Positions 50,710-63,769 of a stretch of 64,000 nt of DNA are shown piece after piece (positions within the stretch are counted from its first letter, which is position 1; each line of letters opens with the position of its first letter). The DNA is from Prorocentrum cordatum (taxonomy: Eukaryota; Sar; Dinophyceae; Prorocentrales; Prorocentraceae), in contig CAUYUJ010015504.1 of assembly GCA_963575745.1 (NCBI GenBank), forward strand, positions 1,252,579 through 1,316,578, given 5' to 3'. The position numbers and the translations under genes are program-made. The notes beneath the pieces were generated by a model that saw nothing but the letters and a program-made list of their open reading frames with translations, ran no database searches and was not told where the DNA came from.

Positions 50710-51720
50710 CTCGTTCCTGGACGGCAGCGACGCCTACGAGGGGAGCGGGAAGAGAGACTCCCGGGACGACGTCCAGGCGCACCCGGCCAGCAGGGACCCC
50801 CCCCGGCGGACGTGGCACGACGCGTGCCTCACCCCCGCTGCAGGAAGTTCACAGGGAGAGAAGCACCAGGAACACGCGCATCCTCACGCCTACCCGCCCA
50901 GACCTAGTGAGCTACCCGAGCACCGCGCATTCAAGGGCACGCGGTCACCAGCAGTGCTTGAGAAGGCGGCGGCCCTGGTCCGCAGCAGGCCCGAGGCGAG
51001 GCTCGCCTCGAGCCCTCAAGCACCAGGAGGAGGGCGGGCAGGAGAGGAAGGGCAGGCGCGCCTCCGCCTCTCCGCACGGCGAGCCGGGACGGGAGGCGAG
51101 GTCGCTGCCGACCCAGCTCCCGAGCTCCGAGGAGGAGTCCGGCGACGCGGCTCGCGGGGCGGGCCTCTCTCGAGCGCGAGGCAGAGGAGGCCCCTCGCGC
51201 TCCTCGAGGAGGGGGCCCTGGCAGCGAGGACAGGGAGGGCTGAACCAGGGAGCGCGGGACAGCGCTCGAGGCCACTCACGAGACGGGCCTGAAGCAATGC
51301 GACCTCTGAGTAGGTGAGCGTCTTTGCGGGCAGTCAACGACGAGCGTCTTTGGTGGCCCGAGGGGCCAACCCTGACCCCTTCGAGGCCACGAGTTTCGAT
51401 ACAGATTCTGATCCCGATCTTCCCCCGATCCCCTTAGTTGTGGCTCCTAAACGGGCTCCACGGAGCGGTAAGGGAAACACAGCAACGCACGGTAGATCTA
51501 GTCACGAGTCGGTCCCCTAGACGGTCCCCTTAATACGTCTGCGCGACGTCTGGGTTCGCCGTCGTTCTGTGGCAGTGCTGGTTCTGCCAGAGGGGGTGCC
51601 CCGTCTTTTAAAGGATGACCCGCTCCCCCACGAAGTTGTGTCGCGCAGAGTTCATGGCCAGTTTTATGGTGTGAGATTCGAGTAACTCATTTGGACTCCC
51701 CGCGCATTGTTCATTGCTCA
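50710..51720. other. Unassigned GC-rich stretch
   Basis: Plus-strand phases at 50710-51300 encode Arg/Ser/Gly-rich sequence that runs out of the preceding dispersed element; minus frames overlap. No family features, so no gene called. Confidence 0.4.
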
Positions 51721-51724
51721 TTGA

Positions 51725-51870
51725 TCTTCCTCCTCCTCCTCCTCCTCCTCCTCCTCGTCCTCCTCGTCCTCCCCCATCTCCCCTTCCTCCTTCTCCTCCT
51801 CCTCCCACTGTTGTTCGTCGTCGTCCTCCTCTTCCTGCTCCTGATCTTCCTCCTCCTCCTCCCCTGACCG
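51725..51870. repeat. CTC microsatellite, interrupted
   Basis: TCCTCCTCC with CGTC and CTGC interruptions; the strand asymmetry produces poly-Glu/Asp minus-strand frames. Confidence 0.92.
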
Positions 51871-51871
51871 T

Positions 51872-52300
51872 TGCTCACTCCTGCCCCGCCTCCTGGCCAA
51901 ATACCTTTCCCTCTTCAGTCCGGCATTGGCCGGCCGCCACACTCAACTGACCAACGAGTTGTTCTGATACACGCGCCCTGCATCCCGCACCAGACCCAGT
52001 GCCGCCGAGCACCAGTGCAATGGCCATTCGACAGCTTCCCACCTCAATGGCCATTGCAACTCGTATGTAGCCTCCCGCGCGGGCTCACGGCTGGCAGCTT
52101 GCATCCAGCATCAGGCCCACGGAGGGTCGGCACGACAACTCTCCTTGTGGTCAGGCGACAAAATACCAGATGATAGATGAACCACGCACGACCGCGAGGA
52201 GTGCTGGATCGGGGGGGAAACGATCCTCCTCCTCCTCCTCCACTCCTTACCTTGCTCATCCTCTTCCTTCTCCTCCTTTTCCTATTTTTTCACGGGCGGC
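51872..52300. other. Unassigned spacer
   Basis: Short frames only, plus a small CTC run at 52226-52245. Confidence 0.45.
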
Positions 52301-52305
52301 GTACA

Positions 52306-52458
52306 TATCCGTATCCGTGCCCTCGCGGTCTGGTTTCCAGGACGCGACCCCACGGGTACGCGGTCGCACGGATACGTTCCGCGCAAGGCATCCGCGGACA
52401 AAACGCCCCGTATCCGCGGGGTCGGGGTACAGGGGCATGGCCCGCGCGGATACGGATA
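52306..52458. repeat. Inverted-repeat unit with TATCCGTATCCG ends
   Basis: TATCCGTATCCG (52306-52317) and CGGATACGGATA (52447-52458) are exact reverse complements about 130 bases apart. The interior holds further GTACGCGG, GGATACG and CCGTATCCGCGG words that can pair. A small non-coding foldback or transposon-like unit; no target duplication was identified. Confidence 0.6.
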
Positions 52459-52539
52459 CCCATACGACCACCATTCGGGTGATAAGGAGGTTGTGGGAGG
52501 GGAGAGGGGGGAAACCAACATCTGACCCAATCGATCCCA

Positions 52540-53540
52540 CTATCAATATCACTCAATCTGACTCAAGGGGGGAGGGGGGGGGAAGAGGGGGGGGGAACCA
52601 CCATCTGACTCAATCGATCTCACCATCGATCTCACTCAACGGGACTCCACGGGACACCTCGGAACACCGCATCGATCTCACTATCGATCTCACTCAACAA
52701 GACACCACGGGGCACCACGGGACACCACGGGACACCTCGGGACACCTCGGAACACCGTATTGATCTCACTATCGATATCACTATCGATCTCACTATCGGT
52801 CTCACTCAACGGGACACCGTGGGACACCGTGAGACACCTCGGGACACCACATCGATCTCACTATCAATCTCACTATCGATCTCACGTTTTGGGACACCAC
52901 GGGACACCTCGGGGCACCTGTCGATCTGACTATCGATCTCACTATCGATCTCACCCAACGGGACACGACGGACGGGACATCTCGGGGCACCACATCGATC
53001 TCAGTGTCGATCTCACTATCGATCTCACTACTTGGGACACCACGGGACACCTGTCGATCTCACTATCGGTCTCAATATCCATCTCGCTATCGATCTCACT
53101 CAACGGGACACCATATGACACCACGGGACAACGCGGGACACCACATCGATCTCACTATCGATCTCACTATCGATCTCACTCAACGGGACACCACGGGACA
53201 CTCGTCGATCTCACTATCGATATCACTATCGGTCTCACTTGTTTGGAAACCACGGGACACCACGGGACACATCGGGGCACCACATCGATCTCAATATCGA
53301 TCTCACCATCGATCTAACCAGTGATCTCATTCAACGGGACACCACGGGACACCACAGGACACCTGTCGACCTCACGATCGATCTCACTATCGATCTCATT
53401 CCTTGGGACACCACGGGACACCTCGGGGCACCACATCGATCTCAGTATCGATCTCAGTATCCATCTCACTATCGATCTCACTCAACGGGACACCACGAGA
53501 CACCACGGGACAGTACGGGACACCGCGGGACCCCGCGAAC
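52540..53540. repeat. Compound satellite: ATCGATCTCACT 12-mer and GGGACACCAC 10-mer
   Basis: Alternating blocks of (ATCGATCTCACT)1-4, CAACGGGACACCACGGGACA and CTCGGGGCACCAC make a higher-order unit of roughly 60-120 bp, repeated for about 900 bases. The 12-mer is the inverse of the array at 44110-44350. Confidence 0.92.
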
Positions 53541-54660
53541 CACCGCCGGGCGGACGGACGGGCAGGCGGGCGAGAATCATCTGTCTTGACTTCGCCCTAG
53601 CAACGGCGGGTTCATTCCTCTCGCGCGCCCACGCAGCTTCGCCTCGTCCGCACGCACGACACGAACGAAACGAAACGATTTTCCGGTTGGGGATCTCCGT
53701 TCCACTGCGGTCTCACCCCCCAACCTCCGACATTGTTCGTCCACGATGGTAGGAACGGGTTCTGGACCACTGGGCTTGCCCCAGGACCAGCTGATCATTC
53801 TAAGCCATTGTTTGACAGCCCGAGTGCCCCAGGATTCCGGGACTCCGAAAACGGGGAAACGCTTCGAGGGCTCCTTGAATCATAGCGAGCACGTGGTGTG
53901 TCTGCGCCAATGCCCTACCCCTGTATCACGGGAAAAAAATAAATCACGAATGCGGGGATTTGGGACTCCAGCGGGGCTTCCAACCGCATTGTGCAGCTCA
54001 AGAATGCTTCTCTAAGAATCACGGCATTTGCCGGGCCCCTAAACCGAGCCTCCGGGAGGTGTCTCTCAGAGGGAGCTCGGCGGTGGCCTGCACATCTTCG
54101 GAACTTGCTGGAGGCGGCTTGGGGTAGGCGGCAGCCTGGGGCCAACGCGAGCCATCCTGTGGACAAGTACCATCGCGCGCTTCGCGCGCGCTCGAATTCT
54201 ACTAGCTTGCGTGAGCGCCAAAGCACAGCGCGGAAAAGCGACCGTGCCATTATTGTCCAGAACCGAAACACGTCGATAGAGAATCAACGAGGGCCTCCCC
54301 CCCCCCACCGTCATAACGCCCGTTATCACCGCGACAAACAATGCACACGCAGAGCGCTCAGAAACCGCACTTCACAACAACTCTCGTGTACATGGTACAT
54401 GTCACTAGGGCGGCACCGCCGTTCTCGGCAGACACGCGCTGGCAACTTTCATCAAATCGCTCGGGGGCGGCCAACGGCGAATCGGCGCGGCAGAGAAGCC
54501 TGCCAGGACGCGCCCGCTGGACACTCCTGGACCCCACCCGATCCATCCCTTCCCCTCCCCTGTTCCCAGCAGGCTCAGTCAGAAGAAGCGTTGAGGCGCC
54601 TCGTGGCAAACCTCACAGTCTTCTACGCTACTCTCTCAGGGGCAACGATAGGGGGGGACT
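53541..54660. other. Unassigned stretch
   Basis: Many short frames on both strands. A short segment near 53985-54010 (TTGTGCAGCTCAAGAATGC) resembles 4860-4885 (GATCCAGCTCAAGAACGC); on the plus strand they read QLKNAS and QLKNAA. No gene recognised. Confidence 0.35.
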
Positions 54661-54663
54661 GGC

Positions 54664-54785
54664 ATATGGGGGGATGCATCGACCTGTAATCGGCGATACA
54701 TCGCCGATAGATCGGCGATTGCCTTTCTTGGCATGTTGGGGCTATCGGGCCCTATCCGCGATCAATGGGCGATTGGGGGTCGATG
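54664..54785. repeat. ATCGGCGAT palindromic repeat, copy e
   Basis: CATCGACCTGTAATCGGCGA, TACATCGCCGATAGATCGGC, then GGCATGTTGGGGCTATCGGG. The ATCGGCGAT/ATCGCCGAT pair forms a short perfect palindrome. A duplicated TATGCTTATCCCCCCC lies just downstream (54788-54820). Confidence 0.7.
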
Positions 54786-55115
54786 CTTATCCCCCCCTAT
54801 GCTTATCCCCCCCTATCGTTGCCCTGGATTCTCTGCGGCGCGACGTCATGGACAGGTGGAGGAGAAAGGGGATGGGAGACCGCGGAATCACCGCCTGTAG
54901 CCGCATGCGCTCCAGGCAGCAACCACAAGCATCTCCAGAGCTAAACCGCGTCCCAGGAGGTCACCAAATCCCGGCGCAGAGGTGGCGCCCAAAGTAGGAA
55001 TAAAAGATGGTACCTTCGGCTGCGAAGCACTGCAGCACAGGCTGGACGAGGCGCAACTCGATGAGAAATCCCCAGGCGGACTGCACTGCTCGACCCCACC
55101 TGGTGAAGAGAACTT

Positions 55116-55273
55116 GAAGGGGCCCTGGGACACGCAAATACATAGACACAAATGACCGGATTCCCAATATTTTTCCATATGTTCTGGCTTTTTGTCTTCC
55201 CCCCGACTTCCCATATTTCCCGTATTTTCTGGGGAATCGACGATTATTCGTGTCTGTGTTTTTTCCCTCCTGA
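55116..55273 (+). repeat. 165-bp dispersed element, copy F
   Basis: GAAGGGGCCCTGGGACACGC, AAATACATAGACACAAATGA, CCCCGACTTCCCATATTTCC, GGGGAATCGACGATTATTCG and TTTTTTCCCTCCTGA. Close to consensus. Confidence 0.88.
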
Positions 55274-55279
55274 AAACTA

Positions 55280-57260
55280 GCCACATAGGCGCAGCGACAT
55301 CCGACAAGGCCGACGAGCGGCGGTAGAATGAATGCTCACACCCTGCCAGAGAAGCCGCGCACAGCATCAGACGGCAGATCGCCCACGGGCCCTCGATGAA
55401 TCGGTTTGGCGGTGCGCGAAACAACTCCTTCTCGCACTGTGTCCTCACTCCACTCCCTAAGCCCAGCCACCGCCACCTCATTCCCCACGCCTCCTCCTCC
55501 TGTCTCCGAATGGGCGAAATGGGAGGTCAAGTTCACTCCGGTGAAGGAGCGTGGCGTCACTCCACCTCACCACGCAAAGGAACGATGTGAAAGCACATCG
55601 GGCGAGACTCCACTTCACCCTGAACGTGCCAACGAATTAGGCATAGCGCATGCGGCCAACACGCAGCCTTGCGGACCACGTATATGATATGAGCATGAAA
55701 ATTCGAAGAGGAGCCCCGAAAAATGCATCGCAGGGCCACCGCGGCAACTTCCCATGCCTGGCCACGCCCCTCTTCCCCCACAACTTCTGTCCCCGACCGG
55801 AAGGTCGAGTTCACCATCGAGGGCGCGGCATGCCTGCGGACAACACCGACGCGGCAGAACGATGGCGGGACTGCACCTTCCCGCCCACCCCCCAGTTCTC
55901 TCTCTCTCTCTCTCTCTTTTCTTCTCTCTCTCTCTTTCTGTCTCTCTCTCTCTCTCCCTCTCTCTCTCTCGATCCTCGATCCCTCGGAGGCCTAGACCCG
56001 TGGCCAGCCGCGCCAGCCTCTCTGGATGCGGGCGCGCCAGGCGCGCGCGCGCGTCAGAAGCCCATGAAAGGTGTTGCATACCGCCTGGCAGATCCCAGAA
56101 TTGGGGTGCTGAAGCTTGCCAAGGTCTGCAACATTGTTTCAACGGGCGTCCGAGTATGTACCGCACGATCTCTACAACAACATGTGGGCTGAACTACAAT
56201 GGAAAGACGAACAGCTGACCTCGCTGGTCCCTCCACCATAGAGCATCGTTATGTCGTCTGGCTTTGTCTCGAAAGGACACCTGCAAGCGACGCAACAACG
56301 CGTAGGATGTATGACACTGCATCGGCAAGCGTGGGACATGATAGTCCGCCTGCTCAAACTGCTGCTCCTGGCCAGTCGACAACATGCGACAGAAAACGCC
56401 CCCCCCCCCCCCCCCCCCCCGCGCCCCAGCCAAAATCTACAGGCTGCTCCCACCCCCTCCCTGGCCAAAAGCCCGCGCCCGGCGCCTCCCCCTTCGCCAC
56501 CCCCCGTTTCACCTCCAGCCCGCAGCACCTATGCCGCCCCCCTTGTCGTTGCCCAGGACGGGGGCCTCGAAGACCCCCTTCCATGCCCCTCCTTCACGCC
56601 CAGGGGGAAGCTACCCCCTTACCCCTACCTGTCCCACAGGGTACACACCTCCCTGCAACCCTCTCGTATCTGCCAGAGTGGAGCTGACTATATCCCCTCA
56701 CCTTTTCTTCCCCAAGGGGAACTCCTCCCCTTCCCCCATTTCTTATCCGCTGGAGGGTAGCTGTCCACGCTCCCTCTTTTCACCCCTCCCCGGAGGGTTA
56801 CCACCCCCTTTCCTTTCACGCTCACTCGCTCTCGCTCTCACTCCCATGCTCGTTATGACGCCCCCCCCACTCCCTCTCCCATACAGTCAAGCTACCTTCA
56901 TGTAGAACGCCAAGTGGGAAGCGAACCCCCTTTGAGTCCCCCCAGAGCGCTTGGGTACACTGAGGAGCGCTACAGGAACAACTATGGATGCACCTTGGGA
57001 ACAACAACCCCCGTCCGAATCTAAACTCTTCCTTATTGAAACGCCTTGACTGCATCGGCTCGCACTTTAGCACGCCCCGAGTGGGTACGGAGAACATGGG
57101 CATGATGCCCAACAACACATGACCTAAAACCGAGAGCGGCAACTCTTGGGCAGCCGCTTCCGTGTCTCGAGTGTGCAGCGCCCGCGGCGACGCCGACGGC
57201 GAGTACTGTTCAGAATGGGCAGGAACTGCTGTCGGTCTTCGTCACGATTTTGTCCTTACC
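55280..57260. other. Unassigned stretch with CTCT tract and C-tract
   Basis: Contains a TCTC tract (55898-55968), two GATCCTCG words at its end, and a 23-base C-tract (56398-56420). Frames on both strands overlap. No gene or RNA gene supported. Confidence 0.4.
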
Positions 57261-57268
57261 CGATCAGG

Positions 57269-57402
57269 TTTCGTGCCCCTCCCACTCATCCAGGGAGGCC
57301 CCGTCTGAGCGAGGAGGGCATTCGCAATCCATGGGATTCGTGCCTCTCCCGTTCCTCCAGGGAGGCCCCGCCTGAGCGAGGAGGGCATTCGCAAGCCATG
57401 TT
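57269..57402. repeat. 68-bp tandem duplication
   Basis: TTCGTGCCCCTCCCACTCAT, CCAGGGAGGCCCCGTCTGAG, CGAGGAGGGCATTCGCAATC is followed by TTCGTGCCTCTCCCGTTCCT, CCAGGGAGGCCCCGCCTGAG, CGAGGAGGGCATTCGCAAGC. Confidence 0.9.
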
Positions 57403-57638
57403 ATTCATCAGCAGTTCGATCCTCCACAGCACAGCCCTCCCCCGACCGACGACGCGCCAGCCTGCATCCACACGAACCCGGGTCGGCCAGGGCCCTGTCG
57501 CGAAGCCCGGCCGGTCGCTGTGTAGCTCCCGAACCTTTTTTTTCCTTCCAGGCGATCGTTGGCTCTGGGCGACACACATTCTGCAACGGCAAGATGCAGA
57601 GGTCATGGAGCACCTCTGGGAGATGGTGAGCCACAGTG

Positions 57639-57811
57639 CAATCAAAAACCCTAATAAAAACGCGCGGTAAGGACGCAAGACCATTGGAAGCCGAAGTTGG
57701 GATTTCTGGGGCGGCGGACGACGAAAACCTCAAGGACGCAATAGCAAGGAAGAGCAAGGACGCAAGGGTACCCTGAGCAAAGTCGCGCGTCCTTATTAGG
57801 GCTTTTGACTG
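57639..57811. repeat. 28-bp imperfect terminal inverted repeat unit
   Basis: Arm CAATCAAAAACCCTAATAAA, AACGCGCG (57639-57666) pairs with the inverse of 57784-57811 (CGCGCGTCCTTATTAGGGCT, TTTGACTG) with 4 mismatches in 28. The 117-base interior has three AGGACGCAA-type words. It may be a small non-autonomous element; flanking duplications were not found. Confidence 0.6.
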
Positions 57812-58300
57812 TGAACGTTGATGTAGCTCCCAAACCCGGGCCAGCGGAGGCCGGAGACGGGGGACTCGGCCCCTCGTGGCTCCCAAACCGTGGCAGCCGG
57901 ATGGGATGGGCTGAACCCCGTCAGCGCTGACCCCCGTGAACACGTGGGCCCCGACCCAACCACAACCGACTGCCTACCAGACCAACCCGTCCCCGCCCGA
58001 CGTCGGAAATCTCGGGTTGGCCCCAGTGGTGTTTTTTCGATGTTCCAGGATGCCCCCCCACTGGGAATGGAGGACAACCTGGGGCCTTCGGGTTGGGTTG
58101 GGGTGATTTGGTGGGTAGTGAACAACCTCACGAGGCCAGCAGTCCAACCTCACGAGGCCAGCAGTCCGACCCCGAGGACCCGAAGACCTCGACCCGAAAC
58201 GTACAGCCCTGACCCCGAACAAACCCCGCGCCCTGCAGCGCGCACGTCGCGCGGCGCGAGAGGCGTGGCGGGGAAGGAAGAGTCCTGCCATCTTGGTGGC
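57812..58300. other. Unassigned spacer before the leader-like sequence
   Basis: Contains a short direct duplication CCTCACGAGGCCAGCAGTCC (58128 and 58148). The sequence around the arms at 57830 onward is otherwise unique. No gene called. Confidence 0.45.
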
Positions 58301-58322
58301 GCCGTAGCCATTTTCACTCAAG
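58301..58322 (+). other. Spliced-leader relict, 20 of 22 matches
   Basis: GCCGTAGCCATTTTCACTCAAG differs from the dinoflagellate leader only at two adjacent positions (GG replaced by CA). The downstream 110 bases run into the (ATC)n array without a clear coding sequence. It probably marks an older retroposed mRNA whose body has decayed or been overgrown by microsatellite. Confidence 0.7.
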
Positions 58323-58431
58323 CTCGGACGCGCTTCCCCACCGAGACTACTGAACGGTGTAGGCGAGCGCCGCCCGAACTTGCACCTTATCCGTCACCTG
58401 CTCGTGCAGCCGACCGCAGTGGACAAACACA

Positions 58432-60330
<1,899 letters not shown>

Positions 60331-60339
60331 GGGCTCCAG

Positions 60340-60805
60340 TCGTGGATCTCGTCCGACGCTCTATGCTCGTGGCGACGTCGGATCTCAAAGGGTGGTGGAC
60401 TCAGGAAGGCCGGGATGCTTCTGAGAAGGCCTCTCAGAGGCCGAGCGGGCATCCCCGAGAATCGGACGCACACTGACATAGGTTAGGGACACGTGGATCT
60501 GGTGCGCGGTCGCCAGATCCATGAATCGAGGAAAGTACTCCCCAAAATATGCAACCAATGCCGCTTGATTTGGTGACAAGGGACGTCGAATTCGCATGAA
60601 AACAGGACCGGTCGCTAATCGTCTGCGCTTCCGTGACCCCCGCCTCCACAGCCCTCGCGCCATCACCTTGTGCGCGCGGCCAGCCCTGGCTGTGAAAGAT
60701 ATCCTGCAGGACGGCTGCCCAATGGTCTCTACCCCTCGTCTCTGCGTGTTCCTGTCTCCGTACTCCTTCCTGTCTACTGGGATGGCACGCACAACCGGCA
60801 ACAAT
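60340..60805. other. Unassigned spacer
   Basis: Short overlapping frames on both strands; no supported gene. Confidence 0.45.
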
Positions 60806-60812
60806 TATCCTG

Positions 60813-62175
60813 GCGAAGGACCCAACCATATGCAGTTGTGAATGCCGCGTTGCGGGTACCGCTGTCGGTGGAGCTCCCTATGGGGCCACGATCCTCGTGA
60901 GGGGCGCGCCGAAATGGGCGGGGGGGACCCTGCCGCTGGGGCCTTCGGTGGAGTTCCCTGTGGGGCCACGATCCTCGTGAGGGGTGCGCCGAAATGGGCG
61001 GGGGGACGCATGCGGACCCTGCCGCTGGGGCTTTCGATGGGGCTCCATGTGGGGCCACGATCCTCGTGAGGGGTGTGCCGAAATGGGCGAGGGAACCCTG
61101 CCGCTGGGGCTTTCGGTAGGGCTCCCTATGGGGCCGCGATCTTCGTGAGGGGTGTGCCGATATGGGCGGAGGGACGCATGCGGACCCTGCAGCTGTGGCC
61201 TTCGGTGGAGCTCCCCATGAGGCCACGATCCTCGTGAGGGGTGTGGCGAACTGGGCGGGGGGACGCATGCGGACCCTGCCGCTGGGGCCTTCGGTGGAGC
61301 TCCCTGTGGGGCCACGATCCTTGTGAAGGGTGTGCCGAGATGGGGGGCGGGGGGACGCATGCGGACCCTGCCGCTGGGTCCTTTGGTGGGCTTCCTGTGG
61401 GGCCACGATCCTCGTGAGGGGTGCGCCGAAATGGGCGGGAGGACGCATGCGGACCCTGCCGCTGGGGCCTTCGGTGGGGCTCCTTGTGGGGCCACGATCC
61501 TCGTGAGGGGCGTGCCGAAATGGGCGGGGGGACCCTGCCGCTGGGGCCTTCGGTGGGGCTCCCTATGGGGCCACGATCCTCGTGAGGGGTGTGCCGAAAT
61601 GGGCGGGGGGACGCATGCGGACCCTGCCGCTGAGGCGTTCGCTGGAGCTCCCTATGGGGCCACGATCCTCGTGAGGGGTGTGCCGAGATGGGGGGCGGGG
61701 GAGCATGCGGACCCTGCCGCTGTGGCCTTCGGTGGAGTTCCCTATGGGGCCACGATCCTTGTGAGGGGTGTGCCGCAATGGGCGAGGGGACGCATGCGGA
61801 CCCTGCCGCTGAGGCCTTCGGTGGAGCTCCCTGTGGGGCCACGATCCTCGTGAGGGGTGTGCCGATATGGGGGGCGGGGGGACGCATGATGACCCTGCCG
61901 CTGTGGCCTTCGGTGGAGTTCCCTATGGGGCCACGATCCTCGTGAAGGGCGCGCCGAAATGGGCGGGGGGGAAGCATGCGGACCCTGCCGCTGAGGCCTT
62001 CGGTGGAGCTCCCTATGGGGCCAAGATCCTCGTGAGGGGTGTCCCGACATGGGCGGGGGGACTCATGCGGACCCTGCCGCTGAGGCCTTCGGTGGAGCTC
62101 CCTGTGGGGCCACGATCCTTGTGAGGGGTGTACCGAAATGGACGGGGGGGCGCATGCGGACCCTGCCGCTGGGGC
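60813..62175 (+). repeat. Minisatellite array, about 15 units of 80-90 bp, with leader
   Basis: The leader (GGCGAAGGACCCAACCATAT, then GCAGTTGTGA) is followed by units of GGAGCTCCCTATGGGGCCAC, GATCCTCGTGAGGGGTGTGC, CGAAATGGGCGGGGGGACGC, ATGCGGACCCTGCCGCTGGG, GCCTTCGGT. Units differ by presence or absence of ACGCATGCG. The same leader and core occur at 1125-1690. An 89-bp unit makes the three phases rotate, so a minus-strand frame of more than 400 codons is kept open only by the repeat. Confidence 0.95.
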
Positions 62176-62330
62176 CGAGAAAGGTTCAGATCCCAACCGG
62201 ACGCGTGAGATCCCAACTGGACGGTTCAGATCCCAACCGTCAAGGACACGTGGGACGCGTGAGATCCCAACCACTTTGGAGCCTCTGAAAAGCTCCAAGG
62301 CTTTGCAAGGTTCTGAGAGCCACTGCGAGC
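62176..62330. repeat. CAGATCCCAACC short tandem repeat
   Basis: GAGATCCCAACCGGACGCGT and GAGATCCCAACTGGACGGTT units, four to five copies, bridging the minisatellite and the GATTCTGA array. Confidence 0.75.
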
Positions 62331-62935
62331 CTCTGAGAGATTCCGAGAGGTTCTGCGAGATTCTGAAAGATTCTGAAAGATTCTCACAGATTCTCAAAAA
62401 GATTCTGAAAGATTCTCAGAGATTCTCAGAGATTCTGCGAGATTCTGAAACATTCTGAAAGTTTCTGAAAGGTTCTCAGAGATTCTGAGAGATTCTGAAA
62501 GATCCTGAGAGATTCTGAGAGATTCTGAGAGATTCTGAAAGATTCTGAGAGGTGCTCAGAGATTCTGAGAGACCCTGAAGGATTCTGAAAGATTCTGAAA
62601 GATTCTAAAAGATTCTGACAGATGATTCTGGCAGATTTTGAGAGATCCTGAAAGATTCTGAAAGAGTCTGAGAGATTCTGAAAGATTCTGAAAGATTCTG
62701 AAAGATTCTGAGAGATTCTGAGAGGTCCTGAGAGATGCTGAGAGGTTATGAGAGACCTGAGAGGTTCTGAGAGATTCAGAGACACTCTGAGAGATTCTGA
62801 GAGATTCTGAAAGATTCTGAGAGATTCTGAAAGATTCTGATAGATTCTGGAAGATTCTGAGAGATTCTGAGAAGGGTCTGAGAGATTCTGAAAGGTTCTG
62901 AGAGATTATGAAAGATTCTGGGAGATTATAATACG
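62331..62935. repeat. GATTCTGARA 10-mer satellite
   Basis: Tandem GATTCTGAGA/GATTCTGAAA units with sporadic GATCCTGA, GGTTCTGA and GACCCTGA variants over about 600 bases. Confidence 0.95.
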
Positions 62936-62939
62936 AATC

Positions 62940-63760
<821 letters not shown>

Positions 63761-63769
63761 GAATATACT

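Noticed and set aside
61126-62397. 423-codon minus-strand open frame
   Set aside because: It is kept open by the 80-90 bp minisatellite cycling through three stop-free phases; the peptide simply alternates three translations of the unit.
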